Shown here: in pieces, positions 23,780-33,239 of the stretch
Position numbering within the stretch: the stretch's first letter is position 1
Layout: every line of letters starts with the position of its first letter
DNA from: JAVBLU01 sp031553225
GTDB taxonomy: Bacteria > Bacillota > Clostridia > Christensenellales > UBA1750
Direction of reading: 5' to 3'
Length of the DNA stretch: 64,000 nucleotides
NCBI GenBank assembly: GCA_031553225.1
Contig: JAVBLU010000010.1
Location: forward strand, 1-64,000
Position numbers and translations under genes: made by a program
Notes under the pieces: model-generated
Database searches by the model: none
The model's input: the letters and a program-made list of their open reading frames with translations, nothing else
What the model was told of the DNA's origin: nothing

Positions 23780-26332
23780 CTACTGCGTTCTGGCGTATTT
23801 ATAGATGGCGGGCAGGGAGACGAGCAAGCCCAGAGCATAGAAAACAACAAAGGGATAGGCGGTGGGGTGGCGGGCCATCAGGCCGCACAGGGCGTTTACG
23901 CCAAAGTCGCAGAAAAAGAGCACCGTGTTGAAAATGCCGAGCATGATGGCCATGGTGAAGCCCTGTAGAAGCGCTTCGCCGCCGCTTACCTTCTCCTTCA
24001 TCGCCCGGCCGATGCGCAGGAGGTAAGCGATGCCCTGAAGTCCGATCGCCGCGAAAAACACGATAGGGAGCAGGGTGTTCATGGCCGGATTGAGGGGGAA
24101 GCCCTGCTTGCCCTGGATGAAACTCTTAAAGAGGAGAAGAAGGAGCGTTGTGAGTGCGCAGAACACTGCGTTGCTCAGCAGGGAGGCGATGAATCGGCCG
24201 GCGCCCGAGCGGTCGCGACGGGGCCCGGGGGGCGGCGGCGGTGGCGTGGGCGTCTTCACGACGCCGCCGCCCTCCGCGCGCATACGCTCTTTAAGCGCTT
24301 TGTCGTTTTTTTTCTCCCAGGCGTCCTGGGTAAGGCAGTCGCTGGTAAAATCGGCCAGGCGCACGAGGATGGAGCGGTCCGGCGGGCTGGAATACTGTGT
24401 CAGCAAAGTGAGCACAAGGTTGGCGTGCCGCACTAGTTCGCTGCGCGTACAGTGCATCTTCGTTTTTTCGCCTGTAACGATGATGTACGCCTGGTCGCGC
24501 AGGCCTTCCAGCAGCGCCAGGCATGCGTCCGCGCGCAGGCGCGCGGCGCGCATGTCTCCATGCGCCAGGGCCTTGAGCGCCTCCATATACGCTCCGGCCG
24601 CCTCGTTCATGGGTTTGGTCTCCGCCGCATCCAGCAGGTTCTCCACTTGAATGAGAATCTCTAGGCGCGTGATGGTCTTGTCCTGCCCGATCTTTACGCT
24701 GGCACCGCGCGGGGCCTCGTCCAGCCATTGCTGAAGCTTGGCGGCCTCCTGGGCTACATCCCTATCGCCGCTCTTCATGCGCTCCACAAGCTGGCCCAGC
24801 TTATGCAGCGACCCATAGAGCAGGGCGTGCTTGAGCAGATCGCGCGCTTCATCCAGCAGCCACTGGCCCGTACGGTCGCCCGCGCCCATGCCCAGCGGCG
24901 ACTGCAGCAGGTCGCGTTTGCCGTCCAGCTTGAGGATGATGGCTTTTAGGCCGGCGATGCAAGCGTCGTACTCGTCGTCGTCGTAGCGCTTGCGGCAGGT
25001 TTGGTAATCCGCGAGGATGGGGCTGAGCTTGGTGTTCTGCTTGCCGACCATCTTCTCCACCTTGGCAATTTCGGCAAGAAGCATTGTGGCCGTCGTGTCC
25101 TCGCGGTTGCCGTCCGAGTTGACGGTGATCGTGGCCTCGCCGGGGAGCGACTGCGCGACGTCGCGCGACACGCTCAGCAGCCGCTTACCTTCCTCCATGT
25201 TGCCCTTGGACATGGCGGCCCCGGCCTTGTTGTACATGTCGTAGGCCACGTACATGGAGCGGGTGAGCACGCCGCGGGCGTCGGTCTTCAGCTTGGCGGT
25301 GGTTTTGGCTTCCAGTACGCTCTCACAGATGCGGCCGATGCGTTTGACGGCATTGGCGATCCGCTCTGTCATATTCGCGTTGATGTACTCGTTCAGCCAG
25401 GCGTTGCAGCCGTCCAGCAGCACCTCAATGAGGCGTTCGGATTGGCAGCCCTGCAGCAGCAGCTCGGACATCAGCTGAAGCGAGAGGCCATGGTTGCCCG
25501 TGACGCCCTGCGCCTCGATGCCCGAGGAGAGAAGTTTTTCGCGGTTGCGGTTCAGTTCGGCGTTTACGCGGTTCTCCGCGTCCATGGCAAAGCTGCTTGT
25601 GCGGTGGTTCTCCCGCCAGGCGGTCTGCACGCCGAACCACGCGAGGGACAGAATGCGTAGGGCATGCTGGCCGTTGTTGTTGACGGCGGAGGCAAACAGG
25701 CGCTCGATGGAGGCTTGCAGCTCCTTAACGTAGAGCTCGAAAGCCGCGCCCGCTTCGCTCTGGCCCTCCGCGGGAAGGGACAGGCGCTTCGCCAACTCGC
25801 ATCCGTCCGCCTGGGCCAGCGCGCACACGAAGAAAAGCTGCGCCGTGCCGCTGATGTTGTTCGCTTTGATGTCCTTCTCCGAACCCATGAGCGACTTATC
25901 CCATAGGCGCTCGATATGGCGTAGGCACAAAAGGCCAAGGTCGTGCGTGAGCCACGGGTCGGCCTCGTCGATGAGGGCGACGTATTCCACCGCCCGGGAC
26001 GCGGTGGAGGGGAGCTGCAGGCTTCCGGCCGCCTCCGCCAGATGGTCCAGAAGATAATCCAGAAGCGGCGCGCCGATTGTCTCCAGCGTTTTGCGGCTGA
26101 CGAACGCGCCCAGCGGCGAGAGATCCTCCGGCGCGTTCTCCGTCTTGTAGTCCGGCATGTGGAAGGTGGTCAGCTCGTGCAGGCCGCGCTTCTCGGCGGA
26201 GAAGCGCACCTCCTGCGCAGCCTGCTGCAGCGCGGCGGAGTCCGCGCCCTCGTAAGGGCGGCGCACGCGCAGCATGATGTCGCGTTCACTTGCGTCGGGC
26301 GGGAGCCGGAGCACTTCAAACGGGTTTGCCAT
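23780..26332 (-). CDS. Membrane-anchored J-like protein without HPD
   Basis: An 850-residue protein. The N-terminus (NPFEVLRLPPDASERDIMLR) resembles helix I and II of a J domain, but the HPD tripeptide that triggers Hsp70 is absent. A ~650-residue helical region follows (VENLLDAAETKPMNEAAGAY is typical). A proline-rich linker (TPTPPPPPPGPRRDRSG) leads to about four membrane helices at the C-terminus (FCALTTLLLLLFKSF, LLPIVFFAAIGLQGIAYLL, FTMAIMLGIFNTVLFFCDFG, FVVFYALGLLVSLPAIYKYA). It likely tethers the chaperone complex to the inner face of the membrane. ATG 26332 follows AAGGAAG by 8 bases. A 143-bp gap separates it from the kinase gene, room for an internal promoter, though I find none convincing. 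Confidence 0.8.
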   Translation of the reverse strand: MANPFEVLRLPPDASERDIMLRVRRPYEGADSAALQQAAQEVRFSAEKRGLHELTTFHMPDYKTENAPEDLSPLGAFVSRKTLETIGAPLLDYLLDHLAEAAGSLQLPSTASRAVEYVALIDEADPWLTHDLGLLCLRHIERLWDKSLMGSEKDIKANNISGTAQLFFVCALAQADGCELAKRLSLPAEGQSEAGAAFELYVKELQASIERLFASAVNNNGQHALRILSLAWFGVQTAWRENHRTSSFAMDAENRVNAELNRNREKLLSSGIEAQGVTGNHGLSLQLMSELLLQGCQSERLIEVLLDGCNAWLNEYINANMTERIANAVKRIGRICESVLEAKTTAKLKTDARGVLTRSMYVAYDMYNKAGAAMSKGNMEEGKRLLSVSRDVAQSLPGEATITVNSDGNREDTTATMLLAEIAKVEKMVGKQNTKLSPILADYQTCRKRYDDDEYDACIAGLKAIILKLDGKRDLLQSPLGMGAGDRTGQWLLDEARDLLKHALLYGSLHKLGQLVERMKSGDRDVAQEAAKLQQWLDEAPRGASVKIGQDKTITRLEILIQVENLLDAAETKPMNEAAGAYMEALKALAHGDMRAARLRADACLALLEGLRDQAYIIVTGEKTKMHCTRSELVRHANLVLTLLTQYSSPPDRSILVRLADFTSDCLTQDAWEKKNDKALKERMRAEGGGVVKTPTPPPPPPGPRRDRSGAGRFIASLLSNAVFCALTTLLLLLFKSFIQGKQGFPLNPAMNTLLPIVFFAAIGLQGIAYLLRIGRAMKEKVSGGEALLQGFTMAIMLGIFNTVLFFCDFGVNALCGLMARHPTAYPFVVFYALGLLVSLPAIYKYARTQ

Positions 26333-26475
26333 GGAGGTCACTTCCTTGCGTGTTTCTGAAGAGGTATACCTATCGGGCGCGATCTGCCATTCACTGCGGC
26401 AAAAACCAAGGCCGAATGATCTGCCCGCGCCGGAGCAAGGCTATCCGTTCGGATGGGGTTGTGAAGGCGGTCCGG

Positions 26476-27621
26476 TTATGGCAGCGCTTTCAGCTTTCGC
26501 TCGTACAAAGCGGCGTAGGAAGGCTTCCCCGCGGCACGGCAGGCGGAGATGATTTTTTTATAAATTTCTACGCGCGCGTCGCGGCTGTGCATCAGCACGG
26601 CTTTTTGGGCGTCCAGCTGAAGCGCCGCGGCAAAATGGTCCACCGCCTTTGCAGGGTCGCCGGCGGCGCAGGCGTCGTCGCCCGCGCGCACCAGGGCGTC
26701 CAAACGGGCGCGATCGGGCGAAGCCTTTGCCGGGACGGCGGGCGGAGCGTCCAGCGCCTGCAGGGCGGCGGCGGCGTCGCGGTAGCGGCGGTGAAGACTG
26801 CGTTGCAGGCAGGTGGCGATCACCTCGTCAAGAAGCGGGCTTGCATCCACCATGGGATGCACGCTTTGGCCGGGAACGTACGCCCAGTTGTCCCGAAGCT
26901 GCATCTGCCGGGCCGAGGGGTTGGGCCCATCCTCTTCGCCCGTGAAGGGGTGTGTGTTCGTCCAAAGCTCGTACAGGGTAAGCCCGGCGGAGTATACGTC
27001 GCTGGCCGCGCTCAGCTGGCGGCTGAATACTTCAGGCGCCATGTAGTAGATCTGCCCTGCGCCCTGGCTGTCGGTGAGGAAGCCGCTGGTGCGCGCGGTG
27101 AGGCCAAAGTCGCCCACGCGCAGCGTTTCACCCTGCACGTACAGGTTGTCGGGCTTGATGTCGCAGTGCACCAGATTCGCGCCGTGCAGCACCGAAAGCG
27201 CCGCCAGCAGCTGCCGCCCGTAGCGCAGCACCAGGGAGGCGGGCGGGTGGTATCCGGCCGCGGCGTTGCGCTTTATCACCTTCTCCAGCGTGTCCGCGCC
27301 GCTTAAGTACTCCATCGCCATATAGCGCCCGGCGTCCGGGTCGTCGCCCATGGCGTACACCTGGATGAAGTGACGGCGCAGTTCAGGAGGCGCGGCCTCG
27401 GTGGCGGCCACCATGGATGCGTATTCGGCAGCCACGTCGTTCCCACGCGCACTGCCAAACACCGCTTCGTCCTGGTTCTTCATCACCTTCAGGGCCAGCG
27501 TGCGCAGGGGTACGCCATTTTGCATCTCGCGCACGCGGTACACGTCGCCAAAGTTACCGCCGCCCAGGCGCCTTTCCACCTGATAGCGGCCGGCGACCAG
27601 CGCGCCGTCGGTCAAAGCCAT
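26476..27621 (-). CDS. Hanks-type Ser/Thr protein kinase
   Basis: A 381-residue kinase. Motifs: glycine loop LGGGNFGDVYRV (19-30), ATP lysine K45 in LALKVMK, catalytic loop VHCDIKPDN (HCD in place of HRD, Asp154), DFG at 171-173 and YMAPEVF. All residues for catalysis are present. The C-terminal ~110 residues form a short helical, TPR-like region (LVRAGDDACAAGDPAKAVDH, YAALYERKLKAL). No membrane segment is seen, unlike PrkC-type kinases with PASTA repeats. ATG overlaps the upstream stop as TAATG, so translation is coupled to the AAA+ protein. It may phosphorylate the chaperones, the CHAT protein or the anti-sigma factor. Confidence 0.95.
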   Translation of the reverse strand: MALTDGALVAGRYQVERRLGGGNFGDVYRVREMQNGVPLRTLALKVMKNQDEAVFGSARGNDVAAEYASMVAATEAAPPELRRHFIQVYAMGDDPDAGRYMAMEYLSGADTLEKVIKRNAAAGYHPPASLVLRYGRQLLAALSVLHGANLVHCDIKPDNLYVQGETLRVGDFGLTARTSGFLTDSQGAGQIYYMAPEVFSRQLSAASDVYSAGLTLYELWTNTHPFTGEEDGPNPSARQMQLRDNWAYVPGQSVHPMVDASPLLDEVIATCLQRSLHRRYRDAAAALQALDAPPAVPAKASPDRARLDALVRAGDDACAAGDPAKAVDHFAAALQLDAQKAVLMHSRDARVEIYKKIISACRAAGKPSYAALYERKLKALP

Positions 27622-30611
27622 TACGAGGTCCCCTTCCGCAACTTCTTTTCGATGCCGCGCATCGTGTCCAACGCGCCCAGCATGGTCTCCACGTCGTCGG
27701 GCGACATGCCCTGCAGCGTTTCCTCCGTAACGCCGGCCCAACCCGGCAATGGAGAGAGACGCTCGGCCAGCAGCGCCCGGCGCGATTTGTGCTGCTCCAG
27801 CGTTTCATCGCCGCCGGAGATGCGCAGGACGATCTTGCCGTCCTCCAGCACAACGCGTACGCCGTCGGCGTTCATCATGTGGCGCATGGAGGTGGCGAGC
27901 TTGCCGGTCACCTCGGCGTCGAAGAGCGAAGCAACCACGCGGCCGCCCTTATAGGGCACGGCCATGCCCTCGCTCATGCGGCCAAGGCCGCGCAGGTCGT
28001 TTGCGTTCTGCTCGAAGGCGCGCCGGGCGATGTTCTGCACGACCTCCGTTTCGATGGTGAGCTTTAGGTCGCGCGATTCGTTCCACTCGCGCATCGCGGA
28101 ACTGGCGGTGTGCAGCGCAATGCCCTCCAGCGCCTCCTGCGAGAGCGGCGCGAACACGATGATGCCCCCGCCGCGCACGATGCGGCCGATGAACTCCGGC
28201 CGGAAGCATTTCTCGCCGCAGGGATGCGTATGGGCGTATACGTCCTCCAGAATGGCCTCCTCGATCCGCTCCTCCGGCTCGCCTGCCTGCAGCATGCGGC
28301 ACAGCTTGACGTAGCCGATGTTGCTCGTCATGATGAAAAAGGCCTTGTTGCCATAGGCCGTCACCCCGCGAAGGTCGGTGATGTTTCCCTCGTCGAACAG
28401 ATTCAGGAAAGGATCCCAGATGGCGGGATGCGCCTTCTCCACCTCGTCGAAGAGCACGGTAGCGTACGGATCGCGGTTTAAGTCGTTGATCAGTTTGCCG
28501 CCCTCGTCGTACCCCACAAGGCCCGCGGGCGCGCCGATGAGGCCGGATACGTCGTGCGACTGCTTGAAGTTGGCCATGGCGTAGGAGATGAGCGTGTGTG
28601 TGGAGGAGTACACGCGCGCGATGGCCTTGGCCAGCTCGGTTTTGCCCGTACCGGAAAGCCCAACGAACAGGAACGTGGCGGGCGGGCGCTTGCGGTCCAC
28701 GAGGTTTTTCTGAATCATGTCCAGGCGCAGGGCCACCTTGCGCACAGCCATGGACTGTCCTTTGACGCCCCGGCCCAGGATCGCTTCAAAGTCCTTGTCC
28801 TCGCCTGTGCCCAGCACTGTCTCCAGGGGCAGGCCCGTCAGGCGCGCTACCTGCCCGGCCACGTCTTCGCGCTTGACGCTCGCGCCGCCCTCCGGATGGT
28901 GAAAGGACACCTCCATGGCCGCCTCGCGCACCAGGTTGAGGAGCTTGAGCGGATTGCGCTTGGAGATGAGGTAGTCGTCCGCCATTTTGCGGGCGCGCTC
29001 GAACAGGCCGTCCTCAAACTGCACGTTCAGCTCGCGCGAAAGCGAACCGCTGCGCGCAAGCGCCATCTGCAGCGTGAGGCCGGAGTCCGGCTCGGGCACC
29101 TCCACCATGGCAAAGTATCGCTCGGATTCGTCCAGGTCCTTGAGGAGCAGCTCGCGCTCCTTGCCGGTCACCACGCCGATCAGGCACAGGCGCCCCTGGC
29201 GCAGCGCGCGCTTCAGCTCATCGGCGCGGTGCTCCATCAGCAGTGAAAAACCTTCCACCACATACACACAACCGGAGGTCTCGCACATCCAGTTCAGTAC
29301 GGAGGCGCAGCGGCCGGGCAGCATTTCCGCGGGGATGCTCGTGATGTCCACGCCCACGGCGCTTTTGTCCTTCAGGTAGGCGATCTCGCCCGCCACGGCG
29401 CGCACGGCGATGCGCTCGGCCGTGCTCGTCTTGCCCACGCCCGCCTCGCCCCACAGAAGGCAGGCGGGTTTTTGCCGGTCGAAGAGCGCGCGCAAGGCCT
29501 GCTGCTCGACCTTCTCGCGCGCGAGGGCGGCAACATCCTCGGGCACCAGCTCCCGGCATGCGCACAGATCCACGGGCAGGGGGAGAGCCCGGCGCTGTCC
29601 CTCCGCAAGATCCTCGGCGCTGCGTAAAAGCTCGGGCACTTTCAGCTTGAGCGTGCCGGTGAGCACGCTTTGCAGCAGGTCGTCATGCTGATCGAGCAGC
29701 TCGATGAGCAGCCACTTGGGCGAGAGCGTGCACTGGCCGTGCATGCGGGCGCGGGAAAAGGCGCGTTCCAGCGCCTGCGCGGCGTCCGGCGCGAAGGAAT
29801 CGCGGTGGAGAGGCAGCTGATGGAAGGACGCGCCCGCGCCCGGACGCAGGAGTGTGCCGAGCTGGTCCACCACGCTTTGTGCGCGGCGGCCGGTGCCCAG
29901 GGCGTTCTCCAGCGCCTGCAAGGCAAAGCCCTTGCTGTCTTCCAGCAGCGCCTTCACGAGCATCAGCTTTTGCACGCGGGGCACGCCGCTCTGCTGGGCG
30001 ATATCCAGCGCTACCTGCAGCGTTCGGCTGCCGGCCTCCGAAAGCGCGTCGCCGGCCACATTGCCTTCGGGCGAGAAGAACGGAACGTCGGCCGATCCGG
30101 CGTTGCGCACCAGGACAAGCAACGCTTTCATGTCCAGAAGCGTGGCGATGATCTCCCGGTCGCTTTCCTCGGCCGCGCCGGCGGGCAGCTCGTCCAGCGC
30201 GCTCAAGGTGGCGGCGAGCAGCTGGAGGTACTCGGCGGGCGCCCCGTCTTCACCCTGCGCGCGGGCGAGCGCATCCGCGGCGGCGTCCGTCCAGGCGAAG
30301 CGCTGGAAATAGTCCACCTCGCCGCGCGCCACGCGCGCGCAGGCCAGCTGGGACAGCGCGTCGAGCAGCTGCGGCCGTGATGTGTTGCTCATGGCCTGTG
30401 AAAGCGCCTGCGCCGCGGCCTCGGTTTGCCGGGCATGACCGGCCTGCGCAAGCGTGCGGCTCACGCCTTCGTCCAGCAGCGCGTACAGCAGCGCGCCGAG
30501 GGTGACGCGGCGGCAGCGGTTCGCCACGCAAAATTCCACCAGCCGGTCGATGACCGGCGCGGCAGAGTCGGAAAGCGCCTCGTAGTTGACCAGATCGTCC
30601 GTCCAAACCAT
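27621..30611 (-). CDS. Clp-type double AAA+ ATPase with Clp-N-like repeats
   Basis: A 996-residue Hsp100-like protein. The N-terminal ~335 residues contain helical repeats resembling Clp N-domains (VTLGALLYALLDEGVSRTLA, LSPKWLLIELLDQHDDLLQS). AAA-1 has Walker A GEAGVGKT (388-395), but the Walker B position reads VYVVEGF without the usual Asp-Glu pair. AAA-2 is intact: GLSGTGKT (651-658), TVLFDEVEKAHP, sensor-I MTSN and FRPEFIGRI with the arginine finger. No long ClpB middle coil and no clear ClpP-binding tripeptide are seen. It likely unfolds clients, with AAA-2 as the motor. ATG 30611 follows GAGGTG; the ORF can also start at GTG 30620. Confidence 0.93.
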   Translation of the reverse strand: MVWTDDLVNYEALSDSAAPVIDRLVEFCVANRCRRVTLGALLYALLDEGVSRTLAQAGHARQTEAAAQALSQAMSNTSRPQLLDALSQLACARVARGEVDYFQRFAWTDAAADALARAQGEDGAPAEYLQLLAATLSALDELPAGAAEESDREIIATLLDMKALLVLVRNAGSADVPFFSPEGNVAGDALSEAGSRTLQVALDIAQQSGVPRVQKLMLVKALLEDSKGFALQALENALGTGRRAQSVVDQLGTLLRPGAGASFHQLPLHRDSFAPDAAQALERAFSRARMHGQCTLSPKWLLIELLDQHDDLLQSVLTGTLKLKVPELLRSAEDLAEGQRRALPLPVDLCACRELVPEDVAALAREKVEQQALRALFDRQKPACLLWGEAGVGKTSTAERIAVRAVAGEIAYLKDKSAVGVDITSIPAEMLPGRCASVLNWMCETSGCVYVVEGFSLLMEHRADELKRALRQGRLCLIGVVTGKERELLLKDLDESERYFAMVEVPEPDSGLTLQMALARSGSLSRELNVQFEDGLFERARKMADDYLISKRNPLKLLNLVREAAMEVSFHHPEGGASVKREDVAGQVARLTGLPLETVLGTGEDKDFEAILGRGVKGQSMAVRKVALRLDMIQKNLVDRKRPPATFLFVGLSGTGKTELAKAIARVYSSTHTLISYAMANFKQSHDVSGLIGAPAGLVGYDEGGKLINDLNRDPYATVLFDEVEKAHPAIWDPFLNLFDEGNITDLRGVTAYGNKAFFIMTSNIGYVKLCRMLQAGEPEERIEEAILEDVYAHTHPCGEKCFRPEFIGRIVRGGGIIVFAPLSQEALEGIALHTASSAMREWNESRDLKLTIETEVVQNIARRAFEQNANDLRGLGRMSEGMAVPYKGGRVVASLFDAEVTGKLATSMRHMMNADGVRVVLEDGKIVLRISGGDETLEQHKSRRALLAERLSPLPGWAGVTEETLQGMSPDDVETMLGALDTMRGIEKKLRKGTS

Positions 30612-30651
30612 GCGCGTCACCTCGTTTGGAAGCCGTTGTTGCGGCTGATTG

Positions 30652-32433
30652 CTACATTTCTTTCAGTATCGTCTGCGGCGGCACGCCGAAGAGCTCCTCA
30701 AACGCGCGCGCGGCGCTGGATCCGGGCGCGAGCAGGCGCGTCAGCACGTCCTTTTCCTCCATGGCGCCCTCGACCTGGGCCTTGCTGAGCGCGGCGCGCA
30801 GACCGTCGGACAGGGTATCCCACGGGGGTGGATCAAGCGCGGCCAGTGACTTGGACGGCACGTCGCCCGGCACGAGAAACCCGAGCTTTTCCGCGGTGCG
30901 GTGCAGTGCGCTCTCGGTCTGCTGCGAGAGACATACGAGGAAGGTGAGCGAGTTGACCTCCTGGCCAACAGCGGCCGCCAGCGCCAGTGCGCGGCGCACG
31001 CAGGGCGCGAAGCCGGCGTACTCGCCCTCCGGCTCACGTATGGCGGCGGAGCGCAGAACGCGCGTGAGGGAGGCGTCGCTCTGCGCGAGCACCAGCGTAA
31101 AAAAGTCCTCCGCATCGTACAGGCCGCCGTTTCCTTTGGGCGTGTCCTGCATGGCGGACAGCGTGCGCAGCGTGTTGGGTGACAAAAGGAAGACCTTCCC
31201 GCCGCCCGCCTCGTTCATGCCGCTGGCGAAGGGCTCCACGGCGGCCAACGCGGCGGCCCGGTCCAAAGAGAGCGCACGGCACAGGCGAGGCGCAAGAGCG
31301 TCGTCCCGCATGGCTGCCAGGAACACGTGGGCCGTGGAAACAAAGTCGCTGCCCTTCGCCAGGCGGCACCCCTCGGCAAGCAGAGCGATGAGGGAAGGGT
31401 GCAGCGCGCGGTACGCGCTCTCCTGAAACAGCGGGAGCAGAGGCTCGGGCAGGTAGCACAGCGCCGGGTCGCCGTACAAAACGAAGCAGAGGCGGGAGGG
31501 ATGGCCTGCGCCCCGTCGCGCAGCGGACAGCGCCTTGCCGACAGGAAGACCATCCGCGAGCAGCCCTTCGTAGAAATGCTGGGCGAAGGCGCCGGCTGCG
31601 TCGTCCGGGATGGGGAAGAGCGGACCGATGATCGCCTGGGCGCCGCACACGGCGAAGGCGTCCACCAGGTCCTGTATCTTGAGCGTCCCGCCGAGGGCGG
31701 ACGCGCCCGCGCTGCAGCTGTTGAGGAACACCAACCCCGCGCCCGGCCGGGCGCGCGCGATGGCCTCGGCGTCCAGGCGCTGGCCGCCGTGCAGAAGCAG
31801 CGACGTGCGCGCCCCGCGCTCGATGTGGCCGCAGTAATGGATGAAGTCGTAGGCGCGGGAGGACAGGCGCAGGAGCACCTCGTCCATGGACGCCTGGCTG
31901 CGGGACACATAGTCGCACGGGATGTTTAGCCGCGCAAAGAACTGGCTGAGCGCGAGCCCCTCCTGCTCGGCGCTGGGCAGGTCGCCGGTGGGGTTGACGA
32001 TGAGCAGCGCCCGGCCGGGTTGCGGCCGCTCCGGCGCGCTTGCGGCGGCCTGAGCGGGAAGCGAACGGCCGATGGCGTACGTATTGCCCAGGAAATCGTT
32101 GCCGTCGTGAAGCAGCTCCCAAGGCACATCGGTGTTCTGCAGGGAGAGCAGCACGTACCCGCTTTCGTTGCGGGCAAGCGATTCGTTCACTTCCGCGGGC
32201 ATCACCTGCTGGAAGAACAGGCGGCCGACCTGCTGCAGCTCCGCGTCCGAGCTGCCGCCGCTTGTCAGATGTGCAAAGCGGCGGGTGAGCTGCTCCGCGA
32301 GCTCATCCGGCACATCCACCGGGTGATAGGCGTGCGTAGCCGCCGATTGCGCCGGCAGCATGGTGTAGGCGATGCGGTTTGCATCGTGGCCGGAGATCAT
32401 CAGCCGCAGTCCTGTGGCAATGGACCGGAACAT
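30652..32433 (-). CDS. CHAT caspase-like peptidase fused to Clp-N-like repeats
   Basis: A 593-residue protein. Residues ~100-330 are a CHAT domain: VPWELLHDGNDFLGN, strand ALLIVNPTGDLPSAEQEG, catalytic His203 in FIHYCGH and catalytic Cys240 in VFLNSCSAGA, then PLFPIPDDAAGAFAQHFYEG and VLYGDP. This is the full signature of clan CD (caspase-family) peptidases. The C-terminal ~250 residues are helical and resemble two Clp N-domains (LLAEGCRLAKGSDFVSTAHV, LAAAVGQEVNSLTFLVCLSQ). The N-terminal ~100 residues are unassigned. ATG 32433 follows AAGAAGGGG. Known CHAT proteases cut specific partners in conflict or death pathways, so self-processing or cleavage of the anti-sigma factor are testable ideas. 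Confidence 0.92.
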   Translation of the reverse strand: MFRSIATGLRLMISGHDANRIAYTMLPAQSAATHAYHPVDVPDELAEQLTRRFAHLTSGGSSDAELQQVGRLFFQQVMPAEVNESLARNESGYVLLSLQNTDVPWELLHDGNDFLGNTYAIGRSLPAQAAASAPERPQPGRALLIVNPTGDLPSAEQEGLALSQFFARLNIPCDYVSRSQASMDEVLLRLSSRAYDFIHYCGHIERGARTSLLLHGGQRLDAEAIARARPGAGLVFLNSCSAGASALGGTLKIQDLVDAFAVCGAQAIIGPLFPIPDDAAGAFAQHFYEGLLADGLPVGKALSAARRGAGHPSRLCFVLYGDPALCYLPEPLLPLFQESAYRALHPSLIALLAEGCRLAKGSDFVSTAHVFLAAMRDDALAPRLCRALSLDRAAALAAVEPFASGMNEAGGGKVFLLSPNTLRTLSAMQDTPKGNGGLYDAEDFFTLVLAQSDASLTRVLRSAAIREPEGEYAGFAPCVRRALALAAAVGQEVNSLTFLVCLSQQTESALHRTAEKLGFLVPGDVPSKSLAALDPPPWDTLSDGLRAALSKAQVEGAMEEKDVLTRLLAPGSSAARAFEELFGVPPQTILKEM

Positions 32434-32519
32434 GGCCGTCCCCTTCTTTCCTAAATACGTAAGCGGACCGAGCACTACGCTTTATTCAATCGCCGCCTGC
32501 GCGCTGGGGGGGCGGCGGG

Positions 32520-33158
32520 CTACAGCAGGAGCAGCACGTGACGCCCGCCGAGCACCAAGGCGACGGCCTCGTCTGCAACCTCCACGTGCGTCGTTCCGGA
32601 CGCATACAGGGCGAGGGGGAGGCCTTCGCGGTCGTACAGGTCAACGCTTGTGCCGGGCGGGGCGATGTCCAGGGTCGCGCCGCGCTCATGCCGCGAAAGG
32701 CGGATGTTCGGGGCGTTTGCGCCTTCGGCCACGAAAGCCTGTGCGGAGGACGCGCTGCGAACCGGGGCGCCGCGCACGGGCAGAAGCGCAAGCTGCACAA
32801 GCGCCACGCCATAGGCGAGTTGCAGCGCCTGCATAAGCGTCTGCTCCTTTTCGGGCGGCTGCAAAAAGGCGAGCAGAGCGCAGCATTCCTCACACGCCAG
32901 CAGGTGGGCCTCCACGGCCGGGCGCTGCGCATCGGGCAGAAGAACGTTGGCATAGGCAACCACCCGATCCTGCCAGGGGCAGCCCTTTGGCAGTTCTGGC
33001 GGGGGCGCGTCGTGCAGGTGGGCGGCGATGTTGGCCACGCTTTTGAGCCGCGCGCTGCATTCCGCGCAGGCGCTCAGATGCTCAAGGAGCGCAGGGGCGG
33101 TTTCCGCGGCGCAGCCGAGGAGCCGTTGTATGTCCTCCGAGGTTAGATGCTCGCTCAT
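32520..33158 (-). CDS. Double zinc-finger anti-sigma-like protein
   Basis: A 212-residue protein with two copies of the zf-HC2 pattern HxxxCxxC: HLSACAECSARL (near residue 27) and HLLACEECCALL (near residue 83). Anti-sigma factors of the RsrA/RseA type use this motif to bind an ECF sigma factor. A hydrophobic stretch (LMQALQLAYGVALVQLALLP) could be a membrane segment or a core helix. The C-terminal half is beta-rich and ends GGRHVLLLL. It starts 81 bp after the sigma gene, with AAGGAG 8 bases before the ATG. Redox or metal sensing through the cysteines is a reasonable guess. Confidence 0.82.
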   Translation of the reverse strand: MSEHLTSEDIQRLLGCAAETAPALLEHLSACAECSARLKSVANIAAHLHDAPPPELPKGCPWQDRVVAYANVLLPDAQRPAVEAHLLACEECCALLAFLQPPEKEQTLMQALQLAYGVALVQLALLPVRGAPVRSASSAQAFVAEGANAPNIRLSRHERGATLDIAPPGTSVDLYDREGLPLALYASGTTHVEVADEAVALVLGGRHVLLLL

Positions 33159-33239
33159 GAGGTTCTCTCCTTCAAACAGAGGACGGAAGCGTGCAGCGCG
33201 GCTTCCGAAATGGGATACCCGATATACGGCGCGTCTCTT

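Noticed and set aside
20706..23804. Long open frames antisense to the Hsp70 and GrpE genes
   Set aside because: GC-rich coding DNA leaves long antisense frames; they have no ribosome sites or motifs and mirror the real genes.
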